64,000 nucleotides of DNA from Nymphaea colorata (Eukaryota; Streptophyta; Magnoliopsida; Nymphaeales; Nymphaeaceae). The stretch lies in the NCBI RefSeq assembly GCF_008831285.2, contig NC_045146.1:16981149-17045148 (forward strand). The letters run 5' to 3'. Positions within the stretch are counted from its first letter, which is position 1, and every line of letters starts with the position of its first letter. Both the position numbers and the translations under genes were made by a program. Below the pieces are notes generated by a model. It ran no database searches. It saw only the letters and a program-made list of their open reading frames with translations, and was not told the origin of the DNA. Positions 53,146 through 64,000 of the stretch are shown here, in pieces.

Positions 53146-56100
53146 TCCACATAGTATTAGAGCAATGAGTTCAGTGGAAGAGCTTGGACCTAAGGAGATC
53201 AACAATGGATGCAATTTGGTGATGATGCTGATGTCAACATCAATGGTGCCAATACATTTCAAGTGATGTCTTATCTTTTTTATATTCATCATTCCGACAA
53301 TCCTGAAAATGCTTTGGTGTCTCCAAATTTTAATGGGGAAAATTATGGGATTTGGAGTAGAGCCATGATGATGGTTCTCTCGGCAAAAAATAAGATTAGT
53401 TTAATTGATGGTTCTAGAACCAAATAAGAGTGACCCTAACCACCGTATGTATAACTGATGTGGGACTCGATGGAGCTATTTTACAAATCATCTCTCATGG
53501 ATTATGTGTGTTAGATGCAACAATCTTGTATTGTCTTGTATCTAGAATTCAGTTACTAAGGATATTTTAGCCAGCATCGTATACTTAACTAATGCTACAA
53601 AAGTCTAGTAAGATTTGAAAGAATGTTTCACACAAAGTCTTGATCCTCGGATTTATCGTGTCATATGCCACCTACAACACGATGCTATGTCTGTTGCATC
53701 ATACTAAACAAAAATAAAATTCTTTGGGATGAGCTTAGTTCCTACTCTCTCGTTCATGTTTGCACTTGCGGTGCTATGAAGGCATACTCTGACCAAATCC
53801 AAACAGAATGTGTCATGCAATTCCTTATGAGTCAAAAAGAAATCTTACAACTCAATTAGAGGGCAGATCCTACTTATTGACCCTCTCCCAAATGTAAACA
53901 AAGTCACAAGAAAAAAAACAAAAAACAATAAGAGGCATGTTGTTTATAGTCATTGTTAAGGTATTCGACACATTAAAAAAAAGTGCTTCAAACTAATTGG
54001 GTACCTACCAGGGCACTCATTCTATGATCCCAACTTTAAAAATCCTATTGTAGCCAATGCAGTCAAAATAAATCACCCCAAATCTGAAATCCACTTTTAC
54101 TAATGACACCAATGGTCAAGGCAATGGAGGACATGATACCAAAAGCATCGCTCCAGCCTTCGCTCTTGAACAATATCGTAGACTTCTGTCCCTGGTGAAG
54201 GACGACCAGCTGGCCAACATCAACTTTGCATGTAATATAGTTTACAGATGTAATAATTGTTCAACTAATTTACATTCTCTTACTTGGATTATCGATTGAG
54301 GAGCAAGTTGGCATATTTGTGCCGATGCACATGCACTTCAAAAGGTAAAACCATGCAATGTGCTTGTGACATTGCCAAATGGGAGAACTCTCTTAATATA
54401 TCATATGGGTAAAATATCTATGTATTTATTTGATATAGAGGACGTCTTATGTAATACCATCGTTCAAGGTTAACTTGATCTCTGTTAATAAACTTACTAA
54501 AAGTTCAAAGTGTTCTATAATTTTTTTTCCTAATCATTGTGTTATCCAAGAACTAACATCTAAGATGACAATTGGTCACCGTGAGGTGAAAGACGGCTTG
54601 TATGTTCTTCAACAAGGACCAATGTTTCCCCACATCTATTTTACTGCTTCTTTGCATGAACCTTGGCACAAGAGATTATGTCATCTTTCATCTCCCTGTT
54701 TGAAATTACTGAACAAAAATTTTGGTTTACGTCTTAATTTGAATAATGATCATGTGTGTGATGTGTGCCATAGTGCAAAACAAACATGACTTAATTTTGA
54801 TTTGAGTGATATCTCTACTATTTGTTATTTTGACTTGATTCATTGTGATATTTTGGACTCTTACACTGAATTTACTATTTTTGGTGCTCATTATTTTCTT
54901 AGTATTGTAGATGATTTTTCACGTGCAATGTAGATTTTTTTAATGAAGTGCTCCACGTTATCAATTTTTTTTTGCCTTGATCAAAATCCAATTTAATTGC
55001 CAAATTAAGTCATTACGATTGGATAATGGGAATAAGTTTTTCTTATTCAAAATGAAAGATTTTTTACAAAAACAAGGGACTACTCATCAACATAGTTGTG
55101 TTGCTACACCACAACAAAATGGTATAATTGAATGAAAGGATAGACATCTTCTCAAGATTGTTATGGCACTTCATTTTGAATCAAATCTTCACTACATTTT
55201 TTTTTAAGGGAGTGCTTTTAACTGCCACTTATTTGATAAATTGTATTCCTTGTTGAAAACTCGATGGAAAAACTCCCTTTGAAAGATTATTTAAGAAAAA
55301 ACGCAATATTAAACACTTAAATTTTTTTTGTCCAGTGTGCTATACCACTAACTTAAATCATAACAAAAATAAATTTGAGTCTAGAGCATCCAAATGCATA
55401 TTTATTGGGCATCTTGAGGGACAAAAGACATAGAAGTTGTATGGCTCAGAAACCATAAGGTGTTTTCTAGCGGTGATGTCATATGTTTTTAGCATATTTT
55501 CTCTTTTCAAAATAATAAGGATGATGAAAATGAGGTTGTTTTATTCATTCTCTACAACCAAGATGGAAGAGAAAAGCAATAGAAGCAGACCACTAGATCT
55601 AGAAGCAACATACTTAGAGACCTAATCCCCCATTGAACTTGATACTGAACGCCAAGAAGACCCTATAGTACCTATGGACACCATCAAGCTAAACCACTCT
55701 CTTGAAATAGACTCAAATCAGACTCTAGAACCCATTAGGAGATCCACACGGGTTCGAAAGCCCACAACTTGGTTGAAGGACTACTATTGTACTCTCCTTG
55801 CCTCACCTCCAACCGACGACAATAAAAATGTCAAGCTGCAAACAAAGAACAAGGTATCCATTAAACAAATTTATTCTATTTCATCGCTTCTCTAAGAAGC
55901 ATTTTGCATTTCTTACTTCTTTTATATCTAAAACTAAGCCCCAAATTATGAAGAAGCTGTCCGACACAAGGAATGGCGAGATGCCGTGGATTACGGAATA
56001 CATGTACTTCAAGGAAATAGAACCTGGACCATTACGATGCTTCCAGATGGACTGAAACCAATCGGGTGCCAATGGGTCTACAAGATCAAATTGCAATCAG

Positions 56101-56830
56101 ATGGGTCTATTAATGATATAATGCTTGTTTGATAAACAAAGGATATTCTCAACAAGAATGGCTGGACTATAATGAAATCTTTGCGCCAGTCGTAAAGATC
56201 GTAACAATACGTACCCTTCTCACTACTGCAGCTAATCAAGATTGGATCACGTATTAAATGGATATTAATAATTCATTCTCACATGGAGACTTGTTTGAAG
56301 AAGTATGCATCCAAGTATCACAAAGGTATGCAAAAAACAGGGGAAGAACCAAGTGTGTAAATTACACAAATCTTTTTATAATTTAAAACGATCTCTAATA
56401 AATTGGTTTTACAAGCTTTCAACTGCTCTTAAAAAGTATGGGCCAAAACAATTCAAAGTTGATCAAGAGTTCTCTTTTAGACATGGTAAAATTTATATTG
56501 CTATTCTAATTTAAGTTGATGGTTTAATAATTGCTAGTAATATAAAATAAGCTATTGTCATATTGAAAGCTTTTTTATGCAAAAAATTTCACATGAAGAT
56601 TTAGGCAAATCCAAATATTTTTTAGGAATTGAAATTACTCATTCTACCAAAGGAATATATATTTCTCAATAAAAATATGCAACTGATGTTATTCATGAGA
56701 AAAAGACTTTCGAAGCGAAACCAATTGACCCCCTTGTGGAGCAAAAGCATGGTTTAGATATCGATCATGGAGACATTATTATCCATAATTTTCAGTGAGG
56801 GATCATGACATTCAAAGTATTGCCATCTTT
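53146..56830 (+). mobile_element. Second Ty1/Copia element, heavily decayed
   Basis: A degenerate primer site, tagtattagagc (about 53150), is followed by scattered Copia pieces in order. These are gag (VSPNFNGENYGIWSRAMMMV near 53317), a protease remnant (LTWIID*GASWHICADAHAL near 54277), the integrase zinc region and core (54640-54950, WHKRLCHLSSPCL, HVCDVCHSAKQT, LSIVDDFSRAM) and reverse transcriptase (WRDAV, GCQWVYKIKLQSDGS near 56065, DGLIIASN near 56520, YFLGIEITHSTKGIYIS near 56620). Stops and frameshifts are dense. No RNase H or 3' LTR could be found, so the 3' end is missing or beyond recognition. It is clearly older than the element at 2.3 kb. Confidence 0.85.
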
Positions 56831-57537
56831 TTTAGGTATATGACTGATGTTGTCAGGTGACTAAATATTTAAAAGTCGTGACCAAATACACTACAAACTG
56901 TAGTTAGAAAGCCAAAAACTATGAGCATACCATAAATCGTTGCCCAGTGTTTTAAATGACGGTGTTTAAATATTTTGTCATCAGACAACATTAAGCGATG
57001 ACTGATTTCAGTCTCTCAATGTTCCTAAATTTAAGCTTTTACAAGTTTTAGAGCCCAACAACCTTCCCCTTTCAGAAGTGAAAACGGCACCTGCCAATTA
57101 ACTTTTAAATGAAAATTTTGGAGTTTTCTTTAATAAGGATTTTTTTCATGACTGGATGAAGCATAATGTCTATTTTAGAGTTTCACGTCTACTTTGCTGA
57201 GCTTATAGGTGCATGTTTAACATGCTTATCCATCTCGATTTGATTTTGCTTTCGCTATTAAGCTACATTGCTCAGAGCTGGCCGATCAAATGGAAAGATG
57301 CATTAAAACAATATCCGGTGACAAGCATCACCAAATTTTTTAAATTCGGTAAGAAGAAAATAAAAAAAAAACACAATACGTCCAAGAGTAGATAACAGAC
57401 AGAGATTTCAAGTTTATCTAAATCGTGAAAAATTGATGAAAATTTTTGGTAACTGCAATTCCCCAAAACAAGCGAATCGACATAGATTACCTAACACCAA
57501 TTCCCAAGAAGTTTTATTGCAAAGGCATTGTTTCCTA
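56831..57537. other. Spacer downstream of LecRK-4
   Basis: 57000-57110 (agtctctcaatgttcctaaa, cttttacaagtt, cccctttcagaagtgaaaac, gccaattaac) recurs directly at 63010-63100. No gene was seen. Confidence 0.5.
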
Positions 57538-59591
57538 TTACAGTTGAGCTACTTTTGCTGACTGCATCGATGAGGCTGTTGTCGACGTCCCCGTTGTTCC
57601 ACTGCTGCTGCCAGTAAACAAAGAACCAAACTCGCTTGTTGGAAGTGGCGCGTAAAATGGCATTGGCATCTTTTGTGGGAGGGTTGGAACCTTGGCCTGA
57701 AAGCTCAGTGCTCTAATCGCCTCCCTAATTGTCGGCCTCTTCTCAGGGTCAGGGTGCACGCACCAGAGACCCACCACCATCATCCTTTCCATTTCCAATT
57801 GATCGAATTCGCATTCCAGCCTCTCATCGACGGCCGCCATGAGAGAACCGAGCCCGTAGAACTCCCAAGTCCACTCCACCAGACGTGCCTCTTTCTCTCC
57901 AATTGGGTGAATGGCCCTCCGACCAGTTGCGATTTCAAGTAGTACCACTCCGAAGCTGTACACGTCGCTCCTCGTGCTGAACTTGCCTGTGATCACGCAT
58001 TCTGGTGCCAAGTAACCCATAGTCCCCGCAAGCATAGTTGTCCTAGCGGTGAAGCCATGATTTGTGAGTCGAGCCAGCCCAAAGTCACCAAGACGAGCGT
58101 TGAACTCAGAGTCGACCATCACGTTGCTCAACTTGATATCACGGTGAACAACGCACTGCTCCCACTCCTCGTGCAGGTACAACACTGCGGATGCAAGGCC
58201 GAGCACCACCTTCATTCGTTGAGCCCACGGCAAGACTGGGTAGGTTTTTGAGCTAAAGAGATGCGAATCCAGACTGCCCCCTCCATATATTCGTAGACCA
58301 GCAAGAACTCACCTCGCTCATGGCACCACCCAATCAACCTTACGAGGTTGCGGTGGCGCAATCGGCTGATCACAGTCACTTCCGCCACATACTCTTTTTT
58401 GCCCTGGCTCGACCCTTTAGAAAACCGCTTGACTGCCACCACTTCATAGGTGTCCCTCACGATACCACGGTAGACACCGCCAAACCCACCTTGCCCAAGC
58501 TTCCCCTCTTCACTGAAGTCATTAGTAGCTGCAGCCAGCTCCCCGTATCTGAATTTCTTGGGTCCCGTCTCAAAATTCATGGTCATTCCTGCAAAATCAT
58601 CCGTCCCCTCCTTCTCTTCTTCCTCCTCCTTCAACTCTACCTTTTCATTTTTCCTCCTCCTTATGAAGCGAATGACTATTACCAAAACTAAGATAAGCAG
58701 AGTAGCCAAACAAGCCACCAGGACGATGACGGTCTTACTTTGCAAACCCGTCGAGCTTTGCTGCCAGTTGGGGGTTACATTATCTGAGATCGGGCTGGGG
58801 GCTGGAGATGGCGTCGGGTTGGGGACAGTAACTGGGAAACTCCCCAGGCTGGGGGCTGGAGATGGCGTCTGGTTGGGGATAGTAACTGAGAAACTCCTCA
58901 GGCTGGGGGCTGGAGATGGCGTCTGGTTGGGGACAGTAACTGAGAAACTCCAACTCTTTACCCGTTGGTCTTCGCTGCATAGCCCTGTAGATGCAAAGAA
59001 GCCTACGATGACGGTCTCTGGGAGGACGGTGGTGAGGTTGGTATTGGAAATTTTGGAAGATGTATACTGGAAGCTGTAGGTCGGGTCCGCCATACTAGTC
59101 GAGGTGAGGTTCCCTGTTGTCGAGTCGTACTGGACGAGGGTCATAAAGGTTGTGGCGTCGAAGACGAGGTCCTGGAAATCGAGACTTACGTTAACTGTGG
59201 AGATCCCAAGACCGTAACCACCGTTGCCCACATTGTAAGTCCAGTTGACAGGCGCCATGAAGAAGGTGAGGCCGTCACCGGTGCAGGTGGCGTTGAAGGG
59301 GGAGATATCGAAGCTGAAATTGCTTTGGAAGTCCGCCGCAAATCCAGTGCGGGCATCATAGAGGGTGATTGGGTTGGCATAGATGGCCCAACCGGTGCTG
59401 TTTGTGATGCTCTTGTTCTTATCCGTGGAAGTGAGATCTAGGTAGCCCTCCGCGTTGACGAAGGCATCGCCAAATTGCTTTACGTTTTGGGCATTAGTGA
59501 AGGAAGGGAAATTGAAGGTGCTTGTAAGGGAGGTGGAGGAATGAATGAAGGCGAGGAGGATGAAGGCGAAGAAGATGGGCAGCAGAGACAT
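57538..59591 (-). pseudogene. LecRK-4: L-type lectin receptor kinase, frameshifted and lectin-deleted
   Basis: The gene starts at the ATG at 59591 (MSLLPIFFAFILLAFIHSST, a signal peptide), not the upstream in-frame ATG at 59678. Frame 1 gives the lectin domain, a long Pro-rich stalk, a transmembrane helix (VIVLVACLATLLILVLVIVI), an acidic EEEEEKEG run and the kinase N-lobe. One base is missing at about 58277-58281, where LecRK-1 reads EYMEGGSLDSHLF; the frame then shifts and ends at 58212. In the other frame the kinase resumes as SLDSHLFSS...PVLPWAQRMK and runs intact through HRDIKLSN, DFGLARL and APE to the stop at 57538. Separately, the lectin domain lacks about 38 residues, including the EFDTY...NHMGID metal/sugar-site segment. 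Either it is a pseudogene, or the frameshift is a sequencing error and the protein is a LecRK that cannot bind sugar conventionally. Confidence 0.88.
58793..58954 (-). repeat. 54-bp x 3 tandem repeat coding an 18-residue stalk unit
   Basis: Unit starts are at 58793, 58847 and 58901, exactly 54 bp apart. Each codes S-F-(S/P)-V-T-(V/I)-P-N-(Q/P)-T-P-S-P-A-P-S plus two variable residues. The unit includes the end of the lectin fold, so duplication lengthened the Pro-rich stalk in frame. LecRK-1, -2 and -3 have single, shorter stalks. Confidence 0.93.
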
Positions 59592-60339
59592 GGTTGAACA
59601 CTGGGGGTGGGGAGAGAGAGAGAGAGAGGTTTTGAGATTTAAAAACGATGGTGGAGACTCATAAACCATAATTGACATGGACGAAGTCTCCTGGTCACTT
59701 GTCTTCCTTGACGGGCAATTTGGACCAGTTTTTTCTTTCTTTTACTCGCTTTTATCGTTTTTGTTTTCTTCTAATGCATTTGATGAGAATAATTGTATTT
59801 AAAAAAAAAACATGAAAATAATTTAATAGAATCAGGTTCGGACTTAAAACATTTATTTTGATTCAGACATAAATGCATACCCAATTGGATCCAAGTTCAA
59901 ACTCAGATTTATTTGAAAAAATATCTTAGGCCCAATGTCCACATATTTTGGAAGTCAGTCCGTAACATATCACAATGAGATTAGAACTGAGTTTAAAAAT
60001 CAGATTCAATTCATTAGTGAATTTAAAAATATTTTGAGTAGATTTGGATTGTGAATTTGGTTTTGTATTTAGATATGGAAGATACTCTTCGTTCATATTT
60101 GAATTGGAACACGTGAACATCTGAAAATTGGATATAGTTAAGAGTACATCTGATTTGATTTAGATCCATTGAAATCTCTAGTCATGAAAATAATAAAGGA
60201 TGTCTTCCTATGTAAAGATAACATTGCACAATTCAAAGAGTTAAGAGGTCTGTATGTTGAGAAAAGACACGTTGATTCCCTTGAATAAGCGAAAAGTACA
60301 CAGATGTTGCAGGAAGCCGAAATTGAAGGAGGAGCACAA
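59592..60339. other. LecRK-4 upstream region
   Basis: The CT-rich leader (read minus) and a single copy of the 31-bp motif seen upstream of LecRK-3 lie within 90 bp of the ATG. 59820-60180 is a degenerate aatctgaat-type repeat. No TATA box was identified. Confidence 0.45.
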
Positions 60340-60357
60340 AGTTTCTTTTTTGAGAGG

Positions 60358-60486
60358 AAACTTTCCTCCAATAAGCTTGCAAGGTAGTTTTTGGGTTCAC
60401 TATACACGTCTTTGAATATCTTGGCTTCCTTGGCTGCTGCGTACGTGACAAGCTCGACGTGCTCCACACGGTCTGCTTGAGATAAG
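60358..60486 (-). CDS. Candidate internal exon, unidentified
   Basis: On the minus strand a pyrimidine-rich tract ending TCTAACAG (60487 upward) precedes an open stretch reading LSQADRVEHVELVTYAAAKE, then AKIFKDVYSEPKNYLASLLE. The composition (charged, helical, no bias) is protein-like, but I do not recognise the family. The 3' boundary is unclear and the frame becomes unconvincing after about 60340. It may be an orphan exon or a chance frame. Confidence 0.3.
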
Positions 60487-61049
60487 CTGTTAGAGAATAA
60501 GGATCAATAAAACGAAGAGAAGAAACTTACATCCAATCAATCATTTTCATTTGTGAAATGCTGGTGAAAGTTGATGTTGGAAACATGTGAAGTACGTCAC
60601 GTGATTGACTAGGACCTGCGGGGTCGAGCTCAGTCAGCTAACCCGGGCTGGTTTTAGGCTACGTGGACCTGACCAAGCTTTGCACGACCCACAAATTACA
60701 ACTCGGCCTAGAGTTCGTTTTCTTCTATTTAAGTTTTTTGATTGCGACATAGACGGTGGTTTCGACAAAAATGTTGAAAACCAAATCAGCTGAAAAAGGA
60801 ACAAGCACTTTTTTTTTGAAAAAAAAAAGCCAAAATGAATAAAACACGTTGAAACAGCCGTACTTTTGAATGTTTATTTCTAAATATTTTAATAGTAAAC
60901 ATGTTTATGACAAAACTTATTTTAAATATTAAAATAAAAGCATGGCCCGTCATTTTTTTAATTTAGAAATTATTTTAAATATATTAAAGAATTAAAAAAA
61001 TAAATAAAACAGTAAAAGTTTAAACAATAAAAGAGAGATGTGAATGTTT
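60487..61049. other. Spacer, no gene recognised
   Basis: AT-rich, with homopolymer A and T runs around 60810-61030. No domain was seen. Confidence 0.45.
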
Positions 61050-61375
61050 ATCAAAATTTGGGGACAAGAAATCCCCTACGTACAATAATTAAGGATAAGA
61101 GGTCCTCTAGATACAGTAACAAACCGCAAGACAAAAACAAAAGAAAAAATATACAAAACAACGTATATAAAAAAACAAAACAAGAAGGGTGAAAAGACAG
61201 AACGACAACATCACCCAACCGTAGAAAAAGGACGACGCCACAACTGAATGGCAAAATGAACATCTCTTTGCACAAGACGAGCTACAAACTCCGGCGAAGA
61301 GAAGGTGCCTCTGAAGACCCTATTGTTGCACTCCTTCCAAATGCGCCACCAAGTTTAAATGAGCCACAAACTTCA
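61050..61375 (-). mobile_element. 5'-truncated copy of the 29.6-kb LINE family
   Basis: Read on the minus strand it matches 34490-34800 of the intact LINE: gtggctcattt, cttggtggc.catttgg, gcaacaa.aggg, the ggcaccttctcttc block, gctcgtcttgtgcaa, the cggttgggtga stop region and the end ttgtccccaaattttg. The shared end fixes the LINE 3' terminus. Only the last 0.3 kb is present, typical of abortive LINE insertion. Confidence 0.88.
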
Positions 61376-61854
61376 ACCATGACCTTAAGAAACAACTAAG
61401 TTGGGGGAAAGAGAGACAAAAAATATGGGTGAAATAATGTTAGTAAGTAAGTTGACTCTGAAAATAGAAAACTAAAACTTGAAACTCTTCCCATCAAACA
61501 TTTAGGAGAAAACCGTTTTCCATTTGAATCTATCCAAGGACAGACTCTTATCAAGGTGGTTTTAATTTAAATCGAACATTTTATTTCTGTACCATTTTTG
61601 GCGTGGCACTTATATCAACCAGATGCTGGTGCAAGTATGCCTTACATCACCCAGCCCTTTTCCATCCGTTTTGTTTTATTTTTAACAAATAGGGTATGCA
61701 CGATCTTCTCTCCCTCTGCGCTGCGACTCTCTCTCTTTCCGCGCTGCGCTGCGACTCTCTCTCTTTCCGCTGCGACGCTGCCACAGTGAGTAGGCTCCAC
61801 TCCAAATGTAGGCGGTTTCAGTGACCCCCTGTCCCGCTTCCTCCCTGCTCTCAA

Positions 61855-61887
<33 letters not shown>

Positions 61888-62639
61888 CTCTTCCTCCTCT
61901 TTTGGGGGCGCCATTAATTGCTGCTGCTGTTTATAGGTAGGTTATGCGAATTTGGCTTTGGTGGGAACTTTCCGGGATTGTGTTTCCAAGTGGGCGTTTG
62001 GTTACCTTCGTCTAGTTTTGGATTCCCGGTTTCCTCTAGGCTTGAAAATTGTTGTGGTGGAGGTTTTAGCGTTTTACTGGCTCTTGGTCACTTTTGGGTC
62101 GGATTCCGGCTCCACCCTTTCTTGAATCTGATTCCCTCCACTTCCACCGGGCGGTTTCCTTTTAGGTGCTACGTGCTTCTCTGTTATGTCTTCCTCATCG
62201 GCTGTATGGTCAGTTCTCTATTTGGGTAAACTCTTGTTTTTTTTTTATTGTTTGATTCCGAAATCACCGTCTTTGCAGCGTATTTTTCTTTTCACTTCTT
62301 TTTATTTTTATCTGTTCTAGTGTGTTGTTTTTTGTTGTAGTGTGCTGTTTAAAACAATAGTGATGCAACCTAATGGTTTGTTTATGTGGTCGGTCGAGAG
62401 AGTTAGAGAGACTTCGTATTAATACTTATTCGGTGGCTGAGTGGCTTTGTACTATAACGCTATTCAATTATTCTTAGGTTTTTATTTTCCTGCTGTTCTG
62501 TTTTTAGTTTTAGTTGTGATTCTTGTGAAATTTTTTTAAGTTTTGTTGTTGCTGCAGTGGTAAAAATAAAATTCCATGTTTTTCTCTAGTGTTTTAATTT
62601 ATATTCTATTATTTATTTTTGATGATTTTTTGATTTTCT
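61376..62639 (+). other. Possible leader and first intron start of an undefined gene
   Basis: 61680-61915 has ctctctctttcc-type tracts and 61915-62230 is relatively GC-rich with tttatag/gtaggtt near 61934. This could be a 5' leader with an intron donor, or just spacer. I could not trace an exon. From 62230 on the sequence is AT-rich and featureless. Confidence 0.25.
61853..61890. repeat. (CT)n microsatellite
   Basis: An uninterrupted run of about 14 CT units, then tttctttctc. Confidence 0.93.
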
Positions 62640-63100
62640 CTTTGTTGTTTTGCTTCATTATTATTAATTTATTATAATAAATTAAAAATAATAATAACAA
62701 TAAAATACTTTCGTCACACTACCACACTTAAATTTTTTGAGATGTGCTTTGCTTGCACCTGCACCCGCACCCTGCACTTTGGTGACATAGGGTTCGCTTG
62801 CAAAAATGAAAAAAAAAAAAGAAAAACAAAATTAGATGAAATTCTGACAGGTTGTTTTTTGCAGGAAATAATTTGGTGGTTTCGACTCTGTGAGAGAATG
62901 CTTGAAATTTCAGTGAACGTGTGGTGGGGCATGTTGATCCAACGGTTTGTGAGGACAGGAACAATAATAACCCTTCAAAGAGCATCAACCGTTGGACTCA
63001 AAAGTTGGCTCAATTTTTCAATGTTCCCAAATTTCACCTTTTACAAGAATTAGCCATCCCCTTTCATAAGTGAAAACGTTACCCGCCGATTAACCCCCTT
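62640..63100. repeat. Direct copy of right-arm spacer, second LecRK unit
   Basis: 62640-62790 is the reverse complement of the 20030-20150 G-rich module. 62805-62970 matches 52750-52900 directly and 24240-24400 inverted (aaaacaaaattagatgaaat, gttgatccaacg, the tttgtgaggacaggaac block). 63010-63100 matches 57000-57110. Confidence 0.65.
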
Positions 63101-63839
63101 TTTTCTTTTCTTTTCTTTTGGGTAACTAGTGTAGCAGAGAGGTGATCGTATAAACCACCAAATGAATGCCGTCGGATTTTCATACCCAAATTCCGTAGAT
63201 TTTAGAAACATGGACAACAAAAATTCGGTCGGTTCGCACTAGTATTTTTTTCTTCTTCTTCCAAAGAAGGTCAACCAATGTAAAAACATCAAACATCCGC
63301 TCAAATGATGCCTTCTTGAGCGTGGCCCTAGGTATAGTTCAGGAATTGCAGGAAGCCCGAAAATGAAAGAGTATTTAAAGACAGGTTTCTACATTTTTTT
63401 TTTTATGAATGAACTGATGATAACATTGTTCAAGCTCCAGTTGAGACTACCAGCTCCCATTTATTTGTAGGGCCAAAATTGACTCGATCTTGGTTGAAAT
63501 CCATTTACTATCTAAAAGGACAAAGGGTTTACATTTTTCTTACATCCCCAACCACCCAAGGAGCTTTAAAATTTTCTTAAATTTTCCACTACTCAAGGGT
63601 AATGTAGCTTAGCTGATCTGACTGGTGGCCCAGCTGCTAGTACCATTACTACCGGCGCTACTTCTTGAAACTGCAAATGGTGTGTGATACTTAGACGACC
63701 ATGTCTTGCTTCCTACCTACAGCTCTTGCTTGTGTAGACAGGAGAAAAGGAAGAGGGACTTCGGCCTCTTTAGAGTATCCCCAATCCCCAACTACTGGAG
63801 ATGCTTCATTTGAAAAAAAACCTCAAAAAGCTGAGATGA
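63101..63839. other. Spacer, no gene recognised
   Basis: AT-rich, no open frame of interest and no clear repeat partner within the window. Confidence 0.4.
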
Positions 63840-64000
63840 TCTGTGAAAAATACAGACTAACCATATTTCGACAAATAATCAAGCTTCGCCAAAAGTACTG
63901 GACTTTGAAGTTCTCAACTTTGGGTGCACACGTTTCCTGACTTTGAAATTGTCCCATCCTATCGATTTAGTCTCTCTTTGTTCTTTATTGTATGTTGGTG
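63840..64000 (+). repeat. Direct copy of the 47330-47490 spacer segment
   Basis: Shares aagcttc, agtac.ggactttgaagtt, ctcaactt.gggtgca, cctgactttgaaattgtcc and atcgattta, and runs off the window edge. It also appears inverted at about 28780-28920. It implies that another unit of the duplicated block continues beyond the window. Confidence 0.7.

Noticed and set aside
58780-58980. Minus-strand 66-residue repetitive frame over the LecRK-4 stalk
   Set aside because: It is an alternative frame of the 54-bp repeat. The LecRK frame explains it.
61642-61914. Arg/Glu-rich 90-residue minus frame
   Set aside because: It is a translation of the CT/GA microsatellite and adjacent repeats, with no gene-like composition outside them.
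1-64000. CRISPR arrays, bacterial operons, riboswitches
   Set aside because: No regularly spaced short repeats and no prokaryotic gene organisation. The sequence is plant nuclear DNA.

Overview
This window is plant nuclear DNA, almost certainly from an angiosperm. It carries single-exon L-type lectin receptor kinase (LecRK) genes, plant-style Copia and L1-type LINE retrotransposons, a TRIM element with an initiator-tRNA-Met primer site, MITE-like debris and AT-rich spacers containing microsatellites. I cannot name the species. The only long intact cellular genes are three LecRKs, plus a fourth LecRK broken by a frameshift. All four share one plan: signal peptide, legume-lectin ectodomain, Pro/Thr-rich stalk, one transmembrane helix, acidic juxtamembrane stretch, RD-type Ser/Thr kinase and Ser/Thr-rich tail.

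Layout. 1-2.3 kb: no gene seen. 2.32-7.86 kb: a complete but decayed Copia element (LTRs of 260 and 269 bp, PBS, polypurine tract, gag-pol with in-frame stops and an integrase deletion). 7.9-10.2 kb: spacer. 10.2-12.2 kb: LecRK-1 (minus strand). 12.2-24.2 kb: gene-poor spacer with a tandem duplication at 13.6-16.1 kb, several dispersed repeats, a decayed exon resembling a lambda-class glutathione S-transferase and one unidentified candidate exon. 24.2-39.2 kb and 41.6-52.9 kb: two arms of a large, old, imperfect inverted duplication centred near 40.3 kb. Each arm carries a LecRK (LecRK-2 plus strand, LecRK-3 minus strand, tail to tail) followed by the same degenerate LINE tail. The left arm alone received a nearly intact L1-type LINE (29.6-34.8 kb), whose 3' end lies about 50 bp upstream of the LecRK-2 ATG. 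The right arm carries a structurally complete 457-bp TRIM (51.6-52.06 kb). 53.1-56.8 kb: a second, heavily decayed Copia. 57.5-59.6 kb: LecRK-4 pseudogene (minus strand), with a 1-nt frameshift, loss of the metal-binding part of the lectin domain and an expanded 18-residue stalk repeat. 59.7-64 kb: repeats, a LINE tail fragment, a possible leader with an intron start, and direct copies of spacer sequence from the right arm.

How it fits together. This looks like a receptor-kinase cluster growing by local duplication, inverted as well as direct, while being remodelled by retrotransposons. LecRKs of this type sit in the plasma membrane and are generally linked to perception of microbes or damage. 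LecRK-2 and LecRK-3 have nearly identical kinases but strongly divergent lectin ectodomains, as expected if ligand recognition diversifies while signalling output is kept. I did not find a system with no known relatives. The most notable features are the nested inverted duplication, the LINE-displaced LecRK promoter, the LecRK-4 lectin domain without its metal site, and the complete TRIM.
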